Part shown: positions 39,735-50,566 of the stretch, one piece after another
How the letters are laid out: every line of letters starts with the position of its first letter
Position numbering within the stretch: position 1 is the first letter of the stretch
Assembly (NCBI GenBank): GCA_012862575.1
Contig: BLSF01000041.1
Location: forward strand, 62,001 to 126,000
Length of the DNA stretch: 64,000 nt
Direction: 5' to 3'
From: Parietichytrium sp. I65-24A
Lineage: Eukaryota; Sar; Bigyra; Thraustochytrida; Thraustochytriidae
Program-made: the position numbers and the translations under genes
The notes under the pieces: generated by a model
Database searches by the model: none
What the model was told of the DNA's origin: nothing
Seen by the model: only the letters and a program-made list of their open reading frames with translations

Positions 39735-42700
39735 TCAATTTGAGGAGAACGAAAAGGCTACTGTCGCACTGAATGCATCGCTCTGGATGGCGCGATGGGC
39801 ATGGTGCATGAGAAACCGGAACCCACGAGGAGCGTATCGGTCCCTCGGCATGACGAAATCTGTCGATTCTGGATCCACCTCGGGCATTAAGGCCTTGGGG
39901 ATCACCCCCGATCCCCTAAACTCCATGAACGGGAAGCTTAGCTCCACGCAACGCGCTTGAATGCGCTGCCGACTGATGTAGAACCAATACACTCGGTCAT
40001 CTTTTGCAGCTGATACAATCGCGGTAGAGTCGATCAAGTCACGCTTGACCCCTGGGTCGAGTGACCAAACGTCAGTTCCCAAATCGACGGGGCGATTCAA
40101 ACGTCTGTTTTGGTTGAACCTTAGCGACGCGATGAGGTTGTGTGGCTGCAGCTCCTCAAAATTGTCTGGAACCGTGAGTCCGAGGCAGGTGGCTAGCTGG
40201 TTAAGGGTCAATATCCGATACACCACTAGCGAAACCTGAAACATTTCTCGAATGAGAACGTGGTGTGCACCAAACCGGAATAGAGTCAACACGCTCACCC
40301 GTTCCCGTCTCGTCTTCTCCTCTTGCTCTTTAACATTGCTGCTGGTACAATCAAGAAGTCTTTGCGAATTTGGCGGTATGTTTTGGAACGCTCTAACTTC
40401 ACAGAGAGCCATCTGAACGATTGAGTCCACGGCTTGCGTTTGAGATGCCTCCGTCATGTTGAAAGAAATGCGTACATCGAGCTCTTGGAGACCGAATCCG
40501 ACATGCGTAGTTCCGTCTCTGCTCCCAAGAACTCCAACCATTGCATTTATCCAGTCCAGCAGAAGATTGACGGCTGGGAAAATATGCAAGTCGAGTCGCG
40601 GCCAATTCGCATTTTGAGATATTTTTTGCACAGTCGCCGTGATCTCACTTGCATACAGCTCCCCTCTTTGCCGCATTGAGTGCGGGTCCATGCAAAGCAT
40701 CCGGCCGAATAATCGCCGTGGGTCAGAAAGAAGCTCCACTGACTGCTCCTCGAGCCCTGCGTTAGCGGCATCTCCATCGAATGTCGCCCCATCCAACACA
40801 GCGAACAATGCCTGGCAAACGAGCAAGGACATCTCCTTGAATGGACCACTCCCGTTAGCCAGGATATCACTCAAGGCCTCCAATTCATTGATGCTTTCTT
40901 CAGGCGGGTTTAAGAGGACATCCTGAATACGCTTCAGAGCTAGTTCTACATAAGGATCCCCAATTTTCCGCGGACGCTTCTTTACCGGAAAAGCCGGATT
41001 GAGAAGAGCTGCGATAGGGATTCCGCAAGAAGGACGTTGGAACATAGCTCTCAAAGCAAGTAAAAGCCCACTAGTCACCGGGCCGTCTTCACAAGTGATG
41101 ATAGTGCCCGGAGCTGAATCCATATGAGCCTGAAATTTCGTGGATTCCAGAAAGTCTTCCGGGCTCACGTTAACACGAGCGAAATAGCCACCACATATGA
41201 TCTTCTCGAGCTCCTCAATAATCGCCAAAGACCACTTGTCATTTCCAGCAATGAGGACAAATGGAGACGGCCGCTGGCCCAGCCTCTGGTCAAACTGATT
41301 AAAGTACAACGAGCCCTCCAATATCTTGGCAATCTTTTCTCTTCGCGTTTGACAGTGCCGAACTTTGCGTTTTGCGCACCACTTCCTAGCGCAGCATTGG
41401 ATTCGGATTGCACATTGGCGCTTTCGCTCTGCTTCAGCCCTCGCAAGCTCCTTTCTCTGACGTCGTTGTTCCTCTCTCCACGCCGCAGCTTCTCGTGCTC
41501 TGAGTTGACGCTCCGCCTCGAGTTGCTTTTCTTTTTCCTTTTGAGTCCTTTCGGACTCTTGGTTCTCCTGTCTCCTCATCACAACTTCCTCGGCGATGTT
41601 TTGAAGCAACTGGCCAGCGAATTCCCATTCCAGCATCTTTTCGCGATACTCTTTTTCCAGAGCCCTTTCCTCTGCCCGAAGTTTGTCGATGGACACTGAC
41701 AGCTCCACTTCCCAGCGCTTCAGATCCTTCATGAGCTGCTCAAACCGTGCTTTGTTCATCTTTGCGTACTCCACGTGAGGTCGGGTGTGCGCTGGAAATC
41801 CGTCGCTTTGTCTTTTGGAAAGGGTCGCGACCGATGCGATAACGTTTGATTCGTACTCGGAAATGCTGAACTGGGCATTGGCGTCTTTGCAGTTAATTTC
41901 TTCCTTTACTTGAGCCAACTCAAGAATCAGTTTATTCAATCGAGCATTCAACCGATCGATTCGGCAAGCGTACTCTTGCTGATCAGCATCTCGTGGCGAA
42001 TTTATTATCTGCCGTGCGTTTTGCGGACCCAGCAAGAGGGCTGCTAGCCGCGATGCTTCGTCGACCTTTCCTGCTTTCAGAAAGGCTATAGCCTTGTCCA
42101 TGTCAGACAGTGGCTCGATGGACGATCGTCGCCGCTTTTCGCGCGCAGCTCCTTTACTAGACTTCGCGGATATCAACTGTTCCTTTCGCTTTTGCGCCCA
42201 CACACACAATTTGGTGAAGGCGCTATAAGGGATGAGGCCCGCTTCCGTTGGATCTAGTTTGCGAATAAGCCAATCACGTTCCTCTTCGGCGTCCATCGCG
42301 ACACAGTTGAGTGTTTTCATTGCCTTCCAAAATTCGGAATAGAAGAGCATGCCGTCTCCGTCACGGTCGTTGCGACGAAAACAATGGGCGATGTTTACCC
42401 CTGGGACTACTTTACAGAGCTTTGGGACCATTCTCTTTTCAATGCTCTCATCCCTCTTTGCTGCTTGCCGTGCTTCCTCAGACAATAAGTCAAGATCTTT
42501 CCATAATTGCGCGGATAGGTCGGGAGGGCGCACTCCGTGCTTGTTCTCTTCGGCCAGAAGCACCTTCATTGCATCGATAAGCCTGGACTTGTTATGAATC
42601 ACCCACAAAAACCTGGTGTTTGCGCTCGGCATAGTGAGCAACGTGGTTTCCACCGGAACCCCAGACCTTGGAAACGGAATGGGCCCCGGCAATAGAAAGG

Positions 42701-43487
42701 GATTTCGCTTGGCATTGGAAATCCCAAACTCGGCCATAATCTGTGGAAGATGGCTAATAAAATCTAAGCTGGAAACAACCTCCAATAAATAGTGCCTTCC
42801 CTGCCAAAGGAAAGGCACGTCGCTATTCTCGCCAGCATACCGAGCAGCGCACTCTATGACATTTAACGTCACCTCCCGAAGAAGGTCAATAAGATGAGCA
42901 ATACGGTCAACTTCCTGGTCGCCTTGAGGGATTTCCGACCCGCTTTCCACGTAAGGTAGACATTCTTTCTGCAGTCTGTCCACGTACTCCTCCCGAAGCA
43001 TGACTTGAGTGTTCACGCCAAGCTCTTCCCAAGGCTTGACCTCCCCGTCCCACTCCTCCGCGAGGGTCTCCGGTGCAGAGTCCCACGGAAGCACCTTGAC
43101 ATCTTGCAAAGTGCGTTCAGTCGGGAGTTCTGCGAACCCGACTTGCTCCTCGCCTGGCCGAGCGTTATTAGCACTCGTTGCGCTATTCGCATGCACCGCG
43201 TCTCGAGGGCCTCTCTTTGGCGACGGGCTGGCCAGTGGTTTGTGTGAACTTCTGATTTTGCCTTTGCTCTTGGTTCTGCTCTTGCGCTTGAGGCCAACCC
43301 CCCCTCGCTCCTCCATGCGAAATGTCGGGGACGTGGCCGCGGACACCTGCGCCCCGAACCGCTCAATCTCCAGTTTGGCCAGCTGCTGCATGACATCATC
43401 ATCAGGCTCGTCTCGTTCTACGCGCTGGAGCTGCACCGCCGTAGCGGATCGTCTCATGCCCTTGCGAGGCCGCCTGCTTGTCGCCAT
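39735..43487 (-). CDS. Large EF-hand/IQ-motif coiled-coil protein
   Basis: This 1250-residue frame is a single exon. Residues about 1-90 are basic and disordered. Residues about 100-340 form an alpha-helical region without a family I know. At about residues 366-382 lies a canonical EF-hand loop, DRDGDGMLFYSE (acidic residues at 1, 3, 5 and Glu at 12), followed by a second, incomplete loop around DPTEAGLIPYSAF. A long Glu/Arg/Lys helix (about 560-700) then carries an IQ motif, IRIQCCARKWCAKRKV, near residue 690, which should bind calmodulin. The C-terminal half (about 720-1250) is globular-looking (FVLIAGNDKWSLAIIEELEK, then GTDVWSLDPGVKRDLID). I recognise no family there. A calcium-regulated cytoskeletal or ciliary protein is possible. 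A CT tract lies 100 bp upstream. Confidence 0.8.
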   Translation of the reverse strand: MATSRRPRKGMRRSATAVQLQRVERDEPDDDVMQQLAKLEIERFGAQVSAATSPTFRMEERGGVGLKRKSRTKSKGKIRSSHKPLASPSPKRGPRDAVHANSATSANNARPGEEQVGFAELPTERTLQDVKVLPWDSAPETLAEEWDGEVKPWEELGVNTQVMLREEYVDRLQKECLPYVESGSEIPQGDQEVDRIAHLIDLLREVTLNVIECAARYAGENSDVPFLWQGRHYLLEVVSSLDFISHLPQIMAEFGISNAKRNPFLLPGPIPFPRSGVPVETTLLTMPSANTRFLWVIHNKSRLIDAMKVLLAEENKHGVRPPDLSAQLWKDLDLLSEEARQAAKRDESIEKRMVPKLCKVVPGVNIAHCFRRNDRDGDGMLFYSEFWKAMKTLNCVAMDAEEERDWLIRKLDPTEAGLIPYSAFTKLCVWAQKRKEQLISAKSSKGAAREKRRRSSIEPLSDMDKAIAFLKAGKVDEASRLAALLLGPQNARQIINSPRDADQQEYACRIDRLNARLNKLILELAQVKEEINCKDANAQFSISEYESNVIASVATLSKRQSDGFPAHTRPHVEYAKMNKARFEQLMKDLKRWEVELSVSIDKLRAEERALEKEYREKMLEWEFAGQLLQNIAEEVVMRRQENQESERTQKEKEKQLEAERQLRAREAAAWREEQRRQRKELARAEAERKRQCAIRIQCCARKWCAKRKVRHCQTRREKIAKILEGSLYFNQFDQRLGQRPSPFVLIAGNDKWSLAIIEELEKIICGGYFARVNVSPEDFLESTKFQAHMDSAPGTIITCEDGPVTSGLLLALRAMFQRPSCGIPIAALLNPAFPVKKRPRKIGDPYVELALKRIQDVLLNPPEESINELEALSDILANGSGPFKEMSLLVCQALFAVLDGATFDGDAANAGLEEQSVELLSDPRRLFGRMLCMDPHSMRQRGELYASEITATVQKISQNANWPRLDLHIFPAVNLLLDWINAMVGVLGSRDGTTHVGFGLQELDVRISFNMTEASQTQAVDSIVQMALCEVRAFQNIPPNSQRLLDCTSSNVKEQEEKTRRERVSVLTLFRFGAHHVLIREMFQVSLVVYRILTLNQLATCLGLTVPDNFEELQPHNLIASLRFNQNRRLNRPVDLGTDVWSLDPGVKRDLIDSTAIVSAAKDDRVYWFYISRQRIQARCVELSFPFMEFRGSGVIPKALMPEVDPESTDFVMPRDRYAPRGFRFLMHHAHRAIQSDAFSATVAFSFSSN

Positions 43488-43539
43488 CCTGGCCCGGCCA
43501 AGTGCTCCAAAGCACTGAAAGTCAGCCGCATGAACGGCT

Positions 43540-43585
43540 TCTCAAATGTGTTCTCAAATGTGTTCCCAAATGTGTTCTCAAATGT

Positions 43586-43620
<35 letters not shown>
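43540..43620. repeat. TCAAATGTGTTC 12-mer array joined to CT tract
   Basis: Four to five copies of a 12-base unit (TCAAATGTGTTC) at 43540-43588 run directly into a CT dinucleotide tract at 43588-43620. This is about 55-130 bp upstream of the start of the EF-hand/IQ gene and reads GA in its sense. Confidence 0.85.
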
Positions 43621-43621
<1 letters not shown>

Positions 43622-44391
43622 GCGCAGGCGCAAAGGAGCCAAAAAGCCAAGGAGCAAAGGAGCAAAGGCCTTGCAAGAGGTAAATGTGTTTGTAAGAAAG
43701 CGTTTGTCTCTCGGATGTCTCGGATGTACCGGGCCAGCCTCTCCCGGTCGAAGCGTTCCGCTCTGGGCTATTCCGGGACGCGTCTCGGTGCCGCAGGGAT
43801 AATGTTAAGTTTAGTTTAGACGAGGGTTAGAGGTCCGCGCCGAGGACCTTTTCCTCGCTCCGCCTTTGCAGGAAGTTTCGCGCAAAGGACTTGGAGGAGC
43901 ACGTTTGGTTTGCTATGCGATGGGTTAGGTGCACGGTAACGTTCTCAAGTGGAACAGAAGCGTTACCGGATAGTTTGCATCGAGCAATAGGGATCCATCA
44001 TCCACGTTCAAAATGCAGAATACAGAATTCAGAATACAGAAAGCATTTGCATTGATTGATTGGTCAGGCTTAGAAAAGATTTGTTGTGCAAATAGACGAG
44101 AAAGGAAAGAAGCGGGGTTGCCCGCGCTTTGTGATTGTCGGAATCACAAAGGTGATCACCCCTGAATTCGCAGAATGCCTTTTCTAAAGCTGTGTGAGAG
44201 TCGCCATGCCTCGCACACTTGTTGATATGATTTCATTATCTCTTTGGTTTCCGACTAACCGGAAAAGAGGTTCGTTGTCTATTTTCATTTCCCCGTATCT
44301 CACAGTCATCATTGAAGTCTGCATCAAGACGGATCATGCAGCTCGTTAACACGTTTATATATGATGTTCCAAAGGGCAATCATAGTGTGTC

Positions 44392-44411
44392 AGAGAGAGA
44401 GAGAGAGAGAG
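44392..44411. repeat. GA simple repeat
   Basis: GA dinucleotides lie 55 bp beyond the stop of the EngB/GTPBP8-type gene. Confidence 0.8.
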
Positions 44412-44465
44412 GAAAACGTCTAGCCGGAGGCCTCCATGGCCAAGGTGACTCTCTAAAAGAGGCGG

Positions 44466-45290
44466 TCAGCGCTTGAAGGGGATGCGTACGTACAGCTTCT
44501 CATTGGCAATATCTAACAGTTCACCTCGAAGAGCATCGATGTTTGTGAATCTCGGGGCATTGTTCTCGCCCTTCAAGCCCTTTGAACTTACCCCGATGAG
44601 TGTCGGGCGGGCCTTCTTGGCATTGGGAAGTGCTAGCCACTCCACCACTGAAGCAGCGTTCTTCTCAAGTTCGTCGTTGTTGACAGCATCGCACTTTGTG
44701 AGCACCACCTGGTACGGGCACTCCAGAAACTCCAACATGCTAAGCATTTGCTCATCGTTGTCGGTGAGGCCACGGCGCGCATCCACCAGCACACAGGCAG
44801 CCGCAAAGACGTCGCGGTCCCTATTTTCCAGGTATTCAGCAATGGCCTTGGACATGGACTCCACTAGCACCTCGTTGGCACGCGCGAACCCGTACCCGGG
44901 ACAGTCCACGAGCACCACCCTGTACTGAGGGAGAGATCGCCTGTGCGCCCAGCCCTCATTCCCACCGATGCCAAACAGCTGGAGCGCCGACGTTCGCCCC
45001 GGCGTCTTGCTCACCCTAGCCTGATTCTTCTTTTTCGTGCCTGTGGACCCTCCGCTCTTCTTTGCCGCAGCGAAGAGCGCATTCACTAGAGACGATTTCC
45101 CGCAGTTGGACCTGCCCAGCAGGGCGATCTGTGCACTGTCGCTGCTCAAACCGGCCACATGGGCAGCGCGGCGAGCCTCGCCGAGATACTTTCCATCTGC
45201 AAATGCTTGCTGAGCCTTCTGCCTTCCGATCTTCTGCAGTCCCAGCTCGAGCCCGGTCCCGCCGACGCGCCAGACCCACCTCTGAGACAT
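44466..45290 (-). CDS. EngB/GTPBP8-type ribosome-assembly GTPase
   Basis: This 274-residue single-exon protein has the TRAFAC EngB fold from about residue 55. The P-loop is GRSNCGKSS, the switch-I part is TPGRT, G3 is DCPGYG, G4 is TKCD and G5-like VSSKGLKG. EngB in bacteria and GTPBP8 in mitochondria act in late large-subunit ribosome assembly. A first segment of about 50 residues (MSQRWVWRVGGTGLELGLQK) has basic and hydrophobic residues and could be a mitochondrial presequence. A KKSGGSTGTKKKNQ insert between the P-loop and G2 is longer than in bacterial EngB. I therefore infer a mitochondrial location. The assignment to this family is firm. Confidence 0.9.
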   Translation of the reverse strand: MSQRWVWRVGGTGLELGLQKIGRQKAQQAFADGKYLGEARRAAHVAGLSSDSAQIALLGRSNCGKSSLVNALFAAAKKSGGSTGTKKKNQARVSKTPGRTSALQLFGIGGNEGWAHRRSLPQYRVVLVDCPGYGFARANEVLVESMSKAIAEYLENRDRDVFAAACVLVDARRGLTDNDEQMLSMLEFLECPYQVVLTKCDAVNNDELEKNAASVVEWLALPNAKKARPTLIGVSSKGLKGENNAPRFTNIDALRGELLDIANEKLYVRIPFKR

Positions 45291-46293
45291 GGCATCAACA
45301 ACCGATCTGGTCGCTCTCGATCGCCGTGCTCCTCACCGCTTTGTCGACGTCGTTGCGCTCGGCGCAGTCCACAAGAATCGATACAAACTTGCGTCTCACT
45401 GTCAGCCAAGTCAGCCAAGTGCCCAGGGATGACTCTCGAGTTGGTTTGGGGAAGACAATGAAGACCACGCAAGGGATCTTGAAGACTTCTTCGCGGTCAC
45501 TGCTGACACCTAGGCGGGATGTCGTGTCCGCGTCCCATTCAGCGCGAGTCACAGGCGTACGTCCGGGAGTCCTCGAGTACAGCACTGGAAGTGGTGGCTA
45601 GCAGAGTATCGTATGGGTGAGTGAGTGAATGAATGAATGAATGAATGGGGAAAACTCGAAGCGAGTGTGTGTCGTCCATGCTCATTCCATTCATTCCAAT
45701 CAATCTAGTTGTTGATTGAACAATTTCAATTGAACGATGGAGGATATTGGAGGATGAAAGCTATGCTACGAGTTCACGAAAAGGATTCTGGCAGTATGGT
45801 TTCTCTTGTTGGTGACGATGGATTCTTTTGGCATCTCTTGGCCGATGTTTTTAATGGTCCATGTTCTGAATGTCCATGAACAAGAAAGAGTTTGACGAGT
45901 TCCTTCAATTTCGCGGGCTCAATCTCGATCGCAAGTCAACTTGGCTGTGGGAACCAGCACACCACTGACTGGTTCGCTGTCTTGAGATATCTCGAACTGA
46001 GACTGTTGAGACTGTGAAGAACTTCATTGAATTATGAAAGCATCTCTCCATTCATTCATTGCATTCATTCCATTCCATTCCATTCATTGCACATCAACTA
46101 CCCGTGCACCCCATACGTCAGCGCTCCCGCCAAAAACTGTCACCCTAGCGCGCGTTCACCGCCATCGCTAAGAACAAATTCTGTCTTCGCCCGCCACTGC
46201 TCGGCGATCTGCGCCAAAGAGATCCAAGAGACGCTCTTCACCGCTTCGCGCCGCACCCGCCGGCGCGCGCTGGGCCGACGTTCACCGCAAAAA
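45291..46293. other. Divergent intergenic region
   Basis: About 1.0 kb between the EngB-type gene and CD2BP2. It contains an AATG/GAATG tetranucleotide run at about 45626-45651 and a CATTC-rich stretch near 46050-46090, but no gene. Confidence 0.55.
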
Positions 46294-47250
46294 ATGTCCG
46301 CCGCGCATGCCCGCCGCGCACAGGAGCGCCGCGCACAGGCAGCCGAGGCCGGTCTCCGCGAAACGTTCCGGGAACGTTCCTCAGCCAACGGAACCGCCGT
46401 GGCCTCCCGCGACGACTTCAGCGCCGCGGGAGAGCGCGGACCGGGGCGTGATGGGAGGGAGGACGTCCTCGGAGAAAGTGTCCTCGACGGCGAAGGGTAC
46501 GCGGAGGGGTCCGCGCCCGCGCGCGAAGGGTTCACGCGCTTCGACCTGAGCGAGGAGCGCGAGCTCGGCCGGTTCGGTTCCGACGGCGAGTTCGTGTGGC
46601 GGCGAACGCGGGCGGGACGTGCAGGTGAGGATTCCGCGGACGACGAAGACGACGCGTGGCTGGCCAGCGAGGAGGCCCGCGCGGTGGCGCCCGGTTCTTC
46701 CAAGCAGAACCCGCCGAGCTCGCGGAACCCGCAAAACCCCCGCGACGGTTCTCAAACGGGGAACCCGCCCGACGCGCTGGCGGCGCTGGCGGCGCTGCGG
46801 GCGCTGCTAAAGCACATGGATGGAACCGACCAGGACGTCCTCGCCACCATGCGCCGGCTTGGTTCCGGTCCCGGTTCCGGTCCCGGCTCCGCGCTCTCGC
46901 AAGTGGTGGACGCTGCGTCGGTTCTCCTGCCCGAGTTCCCCACCGTGTACGAGAAGAGCCGCGAAGAGCTGCGGCAAAAGCTCTTGGCGGAGTGCAGAGC
47001 CGGCATGGAGACAGCGTTCTGGCAGTACAAAGTAGTGGCGGACGAATCGGGCTCGGTGCACGGGCCTTATTCCGCTATGGTCATGCAACAATGGCGAGAC
47101 ATGGGCTTCTTCGGGAATGACCAGCCTGCGCTGGTGAGAAGGTGTGCCAAGCCGCCGTCTGCTCACGCGTCTGCTCACGATGAACAGGAATCCGAGCCTG
47201 CGAGGAAGAAACGGAAGACGGTGGAAGAGCTAGATGCGGATTTGGCCGCG

Positions 47251-47282
<32 letters not shown>

Positions 47283-47409
47283 CAACGAGGATGCCGACGC
47301 CGACGCCGACGTGCAAGATGTGGACGGAGGTATGATCGGCAATGGGGCGGCTAAAGCAGAGGAGAACAGATGGCTCCCTGTTACGGAGGTGGACTTTACA
47401 GATGTGTGA
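46294..47409 (+). CDS. CD2BP2: CD2BP2/LIN1-type GYF-domain protein (U5 snRNP)
   Basis: The ATG at 46294 gives 371 residues (MSAAHARRAQERRAQAAE); the 89 codons upstream in the same frame look like untranslated sequence. An Arg/Ala-rich N-terminus is followed by FTRFDLSEERELGRFGSDGE, the conserved LIN1/CD2BP2 N-terminal motif. A helical middle leads to a GYF domain at about 248-280 (FWQYKV, GPYSAMVMQQWRDMGFF), which binds proline-rich motifs. The Gly-Phe-Phe end differs from the classic Gly-Tyr-Phe. A poly-Asp stretch (ALDDDDDDDDDDNED) and the end VTEVDFTDV complete it. The human protein is a component of the U5 and tri-snRNP. The 5' part of the gene is very G/C-rich and falls off toward the 3' end. 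Confidence 0.88.
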
Positions 47410-47776
47410 CGACGTGGTCGTACTCTTTTTATTGGGTTTGGTTGATCCTGGTGGACGAGGAGGTGGGATTTGTGCTACCTTTCGATGGAGCTTGCCGGGG
47501 TAAAGCGTTGCAACTGGAAGAAGAAGGAGATGCCTTGTTGACGATGTAATGGGCTTGAGACATCCGTGTGTTTGTTTACAATTTAGTTTTTAAAAGTTTA
47601 TGAAAACCTGGTCACTAAAGAAGAAGAAAAAGTATTTGTCACATTCCAAGGAAAAGCATATTCACAGCCCGTGCACTCTGCGTGACTCGCGGTCGCCGAA
47701 AAGTTGATGACAGCTACTGACGACCAGTCCTAAGAGCCCGCCTTTGTGTCTCACGAACACAGCACAGGGACGCATT
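47410..47776. other. Convergent intergenic spacer
   Basis: A 367-bp spacer between convergent stops; no gene seen. Confidence 0.5.
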
Positions 47777-48931
47777 TTACTCCCAAGGCATCTTGCGACC
47801 AACATCTACCTGGGAACGGGGGGAATAATACATTGTGGCGTTCAAAGCGCTCTTGTTGGCCATTCTGGAGGTCCCGATTGTCGACACAGAGGCTTTTCCC
47901 GCGGTCTTCTCTGAGAGCGGAGGAGACGGCACGTCTTCTTCGTCATCCGAAGCCCACGGAATCTGTATTCGTTTCGTCTGAGGTCTGGCGCTCGATGCGT
48001 TCGCCTTCTTCACCCTGTCTAAAAAGCCCTCCTTCTTTGCAGATACAATACTGCGCGAAGGTAAAGGTGCGCTCTGCAGAGTTCGCGCAGCGGAGCCCAT
48101 CCGCAAGGTGAGCTCTACTGCTCGCTGGAAAGTTGCATGCTGGTCGAGTTTCCTCAGTGCCATGGCAAGAAGCTTTATACGCCGTAACCGAAATAGAGCT
48201 ATCACGGCCAGGCAGGAGTCGTGTTTGAATCGAAGCGTTAACTTCCAGCGGTTAAACGTCCGAGACAGCAGTTTGCTATCAGTTCTCGAGTGAAAGGCAG
48301 CTATGGCTGACCGGGCGAACTTGTTTTGCATGAGATCTGACGCCGGGGCAGTGACTTGGAGGCCTTCGCTTGTAGTAGTTGACATCTGGCGGTGTGATGA
48401 GCCCGTTGAGGCGCAGATTTTTCCGCGGACCTTTGGGGCAATGAGCTGGCTTATAGCAAACATGATCTCGTGAAATTTCTTCTTCGAGTCGTCGTCGCGA
48501 TCTCGTCTCTCAATAGCATACTCTCCCGAGCGACTGGCTTCTTCATTGACTTCAGCAGCTTGTTTTAACAGATGCGTGAGGTCCCTCATTCTCCACCTCG
48601 TTTCCTCTGACGTCGACACCGACTTGAAAAGCCGAAAGTTGTGGTGAACGAGCAACATCTGCAGCTTCCGGAGAATTACTGGATTGCGTTCTACGCTCTG
48701 CACGAGGACCTGTAAATTCTTTTGCAAAATTTCCCGAAGATAAGCCAAATGTTCCGCCTCTTTGCCGGTAGGCCGCCGGCCGCCCAAGCAGCCCTCTTCG
48801 GCTTCCCCCACCGCGCACATGCACTGTACTAGGTTGGCGACAAACTGCTCCAACTGCGTAGGTTGCAGCATCTCTCCGATCCCCTTGCCAACCTGTACAG
48901 AGCAAACGGTCTCGTGCGTTGACGGATGCAT
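47777..48931 (-). CDS. Unrecognised protein with SFI1-like Trp segments
   Basis: The first ATG of the frame (MHPSTHETVCS) gives 384 residues in one exon; the frame is open 14 codons further without an ATG. Residues about 20-130 are helical (EFVANLV-type spacing, then LREILQKNLQVLVQSVERNP). Residues about 225-290 contain LLSRTFNRWKLTLRFKHD and LLAMALRKLDQHATFQ, which resemble the L-x-x-x-F-x-x-W spacing of SFI1 centrin-binding repeats, though only one clear copy is present. The C-terminus is Ser/Lys-rich and disordered. A centrosomal or basal-body role is a guess; otherwise the function is unknown. Confidence 0.68.
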   Translation of the reverse strand: MHPSTHETVCSVQVGKGIGEMLQPTQLEQFVANLVQCMCAVGEAEEGCLGGRRPTGKEAEHLAYLREILQKNLQVLVQSVERNPVILRKLQMLLVHHNFRLFKSVSTSEETRWRMRDLTHLLKQAAEVNEEASRSGEYAIERRDRDDDSKKKFHEIMFAISQLIAPKVRGKICASTGSSHRQMSTTTSEGLQVTAPASDLMQNKFARSAIAAFHSRTDSKLLSRTFNRWKLTLRFKHDSCLAVIALFRLRRIKLLAMALRKLDQHATFQRAVELTLRMGSAARTLQSAPLPSRSIVSAKKEGFLDRVKKANASSARPQTKRIQIPWASDDEEDVPSPPLSEKTAGKASVSTIGTSRMANKSALNATMYYSPRSQVDVGRKMPWE

Positions 48932-49769
48932 TCTGGTTGACCCCTTCCAACGTTTAAATGTATGACAGAACAAACAATGCTCAATCTAGAGTCAAGGCCG
49001 ATGTCGCAGCAAATCTACTCAAGGCATGCAACGCAGTTGCACCTCCCCCCCCCTTTTCTTTTCTTTCTTTCTTTTCTTTTCTTTTCTTTTTGTTCAGAGC
49101 GTCCACGCCCTAAGCGAATTCAGGGTATGTAAGACTTGTTTCGCTTCTACAAAGAAGCACACCAGATCGCCCACTGCCTTGGCTGCAAAGCCGGCGAGCC
49201 ACAAGACTGCCCAGCTGAAGCAGAGCAACAGCCACACAATGCCAAGGAAGAGACCAGATGCCGTCGTCGGCAAGCTCACTTTTCGCGCTCCAACTGCCGT
49301 CACCAAAGGCTGTTCCCGCAACACGCGTGCGCACATGCCTCGCGCCAAGCCAGCTGCTCTATCCTCCCCGTCTCCGTCTCCCTGTCTCCCTGTCTCCGTG
49401 TTCTGCCTTCGACCTGACTTTGACCTTTGCTACGTTCTACTGGCAGTGGGTTGAAAACGCGGCTGCTCGTCAGAATATGCAGACACGAACAGACCTTCTA
49501 TCCCCAATGAAACAGCGCCACGTTTCGCAAAGTATCGACCGCTGCAACTCGCGCAGACAAGAAGCTCCCCCGACGAAGACGAACGGTGACAAAAAGACGA
49601 CCACCTTTTTCCCTGCGAGAGTCGAGATGGACTAATTATAAGTACTTGAGCTCTTTGTGTTGTTGAACAAGTGCACGTTCGACTCACAGATTTCTCGATA
49701 GCTGGGCAACACCTCGGCACGAAAGCAGCAACGATGGCGAAGCACGTCTCGCTGTGTCGCTGCTGGCAC

Positions 49770-49790
49770 AGAGAGAGAGAGAGAGAGAGT
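49770..49790. repeat. GA simple repeat
   Basis: GA dinucleotides at mid-intergenic position, about 860 bp upstream of the ATP synthase epsilon start. Confidence 0.8.
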
Positions 49791-50536
49791 GGCTGTGAGT
49801 TGAGGAGCAGCCAGAGTCACTGAGTCACTGCACAGAGTCACAGCCACGGATCTGACTTGCTTCCAAAAGCTTATCGCGAGCAAGCATGTGCGAGTGGACT
49901 GCGCACTCGGTATTGTCAGTATTCTCGGTCGCTCGTGTTGCTCGTGTGGTGATGTGTGGTGATGTGTGGTGTCGTCCAGCGCAAGAATTCGCCAATAGTT
50001 CACGATGATAATGATTGATTGTTGATTGATTGTTGATTGATTGTTGATTGATTGATTGACAGTGAGTTGAGTGACTGAAATCTCAATTTGATTTATTACT
50101 TTGAGAGTGAATGTGGCAGACTTGGCGGAATTTCTTAGTAACGGTCACCTGTGGTACCTGATTTTTCGTCACTTGGACGGACACGTGACTCGATCCGTCC
50201 TCGACTGTCACGCAAGGTCGGACTACTAGCGCCAGACACTATTCAAGCCATAGCCCTCCCGAGCAGTTCTTCTGTACATCGCACGTCACGCAGGGGCACT
50301 CCCACGTCACCCTTCCACGTCCCACTCCTCACCAGCCTACCATTATCACTAAATAATTCAATAATCAAATAACGATGACGTTTACGTGACGTGCGCACCA
50401 CCCTGTCACAACCCTAACCCAAAGCGACCGACGCACGGGAAGAGCGGCCACGAGTCCTATCAGCGCGATCAGCCTAAACCATAGTATCCCAGGCTAGACT
50501 GCGCCAAGTGACCCCTACCTACCATACGGCAAGTGT

Positions 50537-50566
50537 GAGCGAGAGAGTAGAGAGAGAGAGAGAGGA
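50537..50566 (+). repeat. GA-rich tract in the leader of ATP synthase epsilon gene
   Basis: GAGAGAGTAGAGAGAGAG lies 80 bp upstream of the ATG at 50646, GA in the gene's sense. Confidence 0.8.

Larger units (their letters stand above)
43488..44465. other. Intergenic region between tandem minus-strand genes
   Basis: Holds the 12-mer/CT repeat and, at 44392-44411, a GA tract. No gene is supported. Confidence 0.5.

Noticed and set aside
46027-46293. 89-codon upstream extension of CD2BP2
   Set aside because: The residues are unlike the family, and the ATG at 46294 fits the family start.
50405-50416. CCCTAACCC-like sequence
   Set aside because: A single copy does not make a telomeric repeat.
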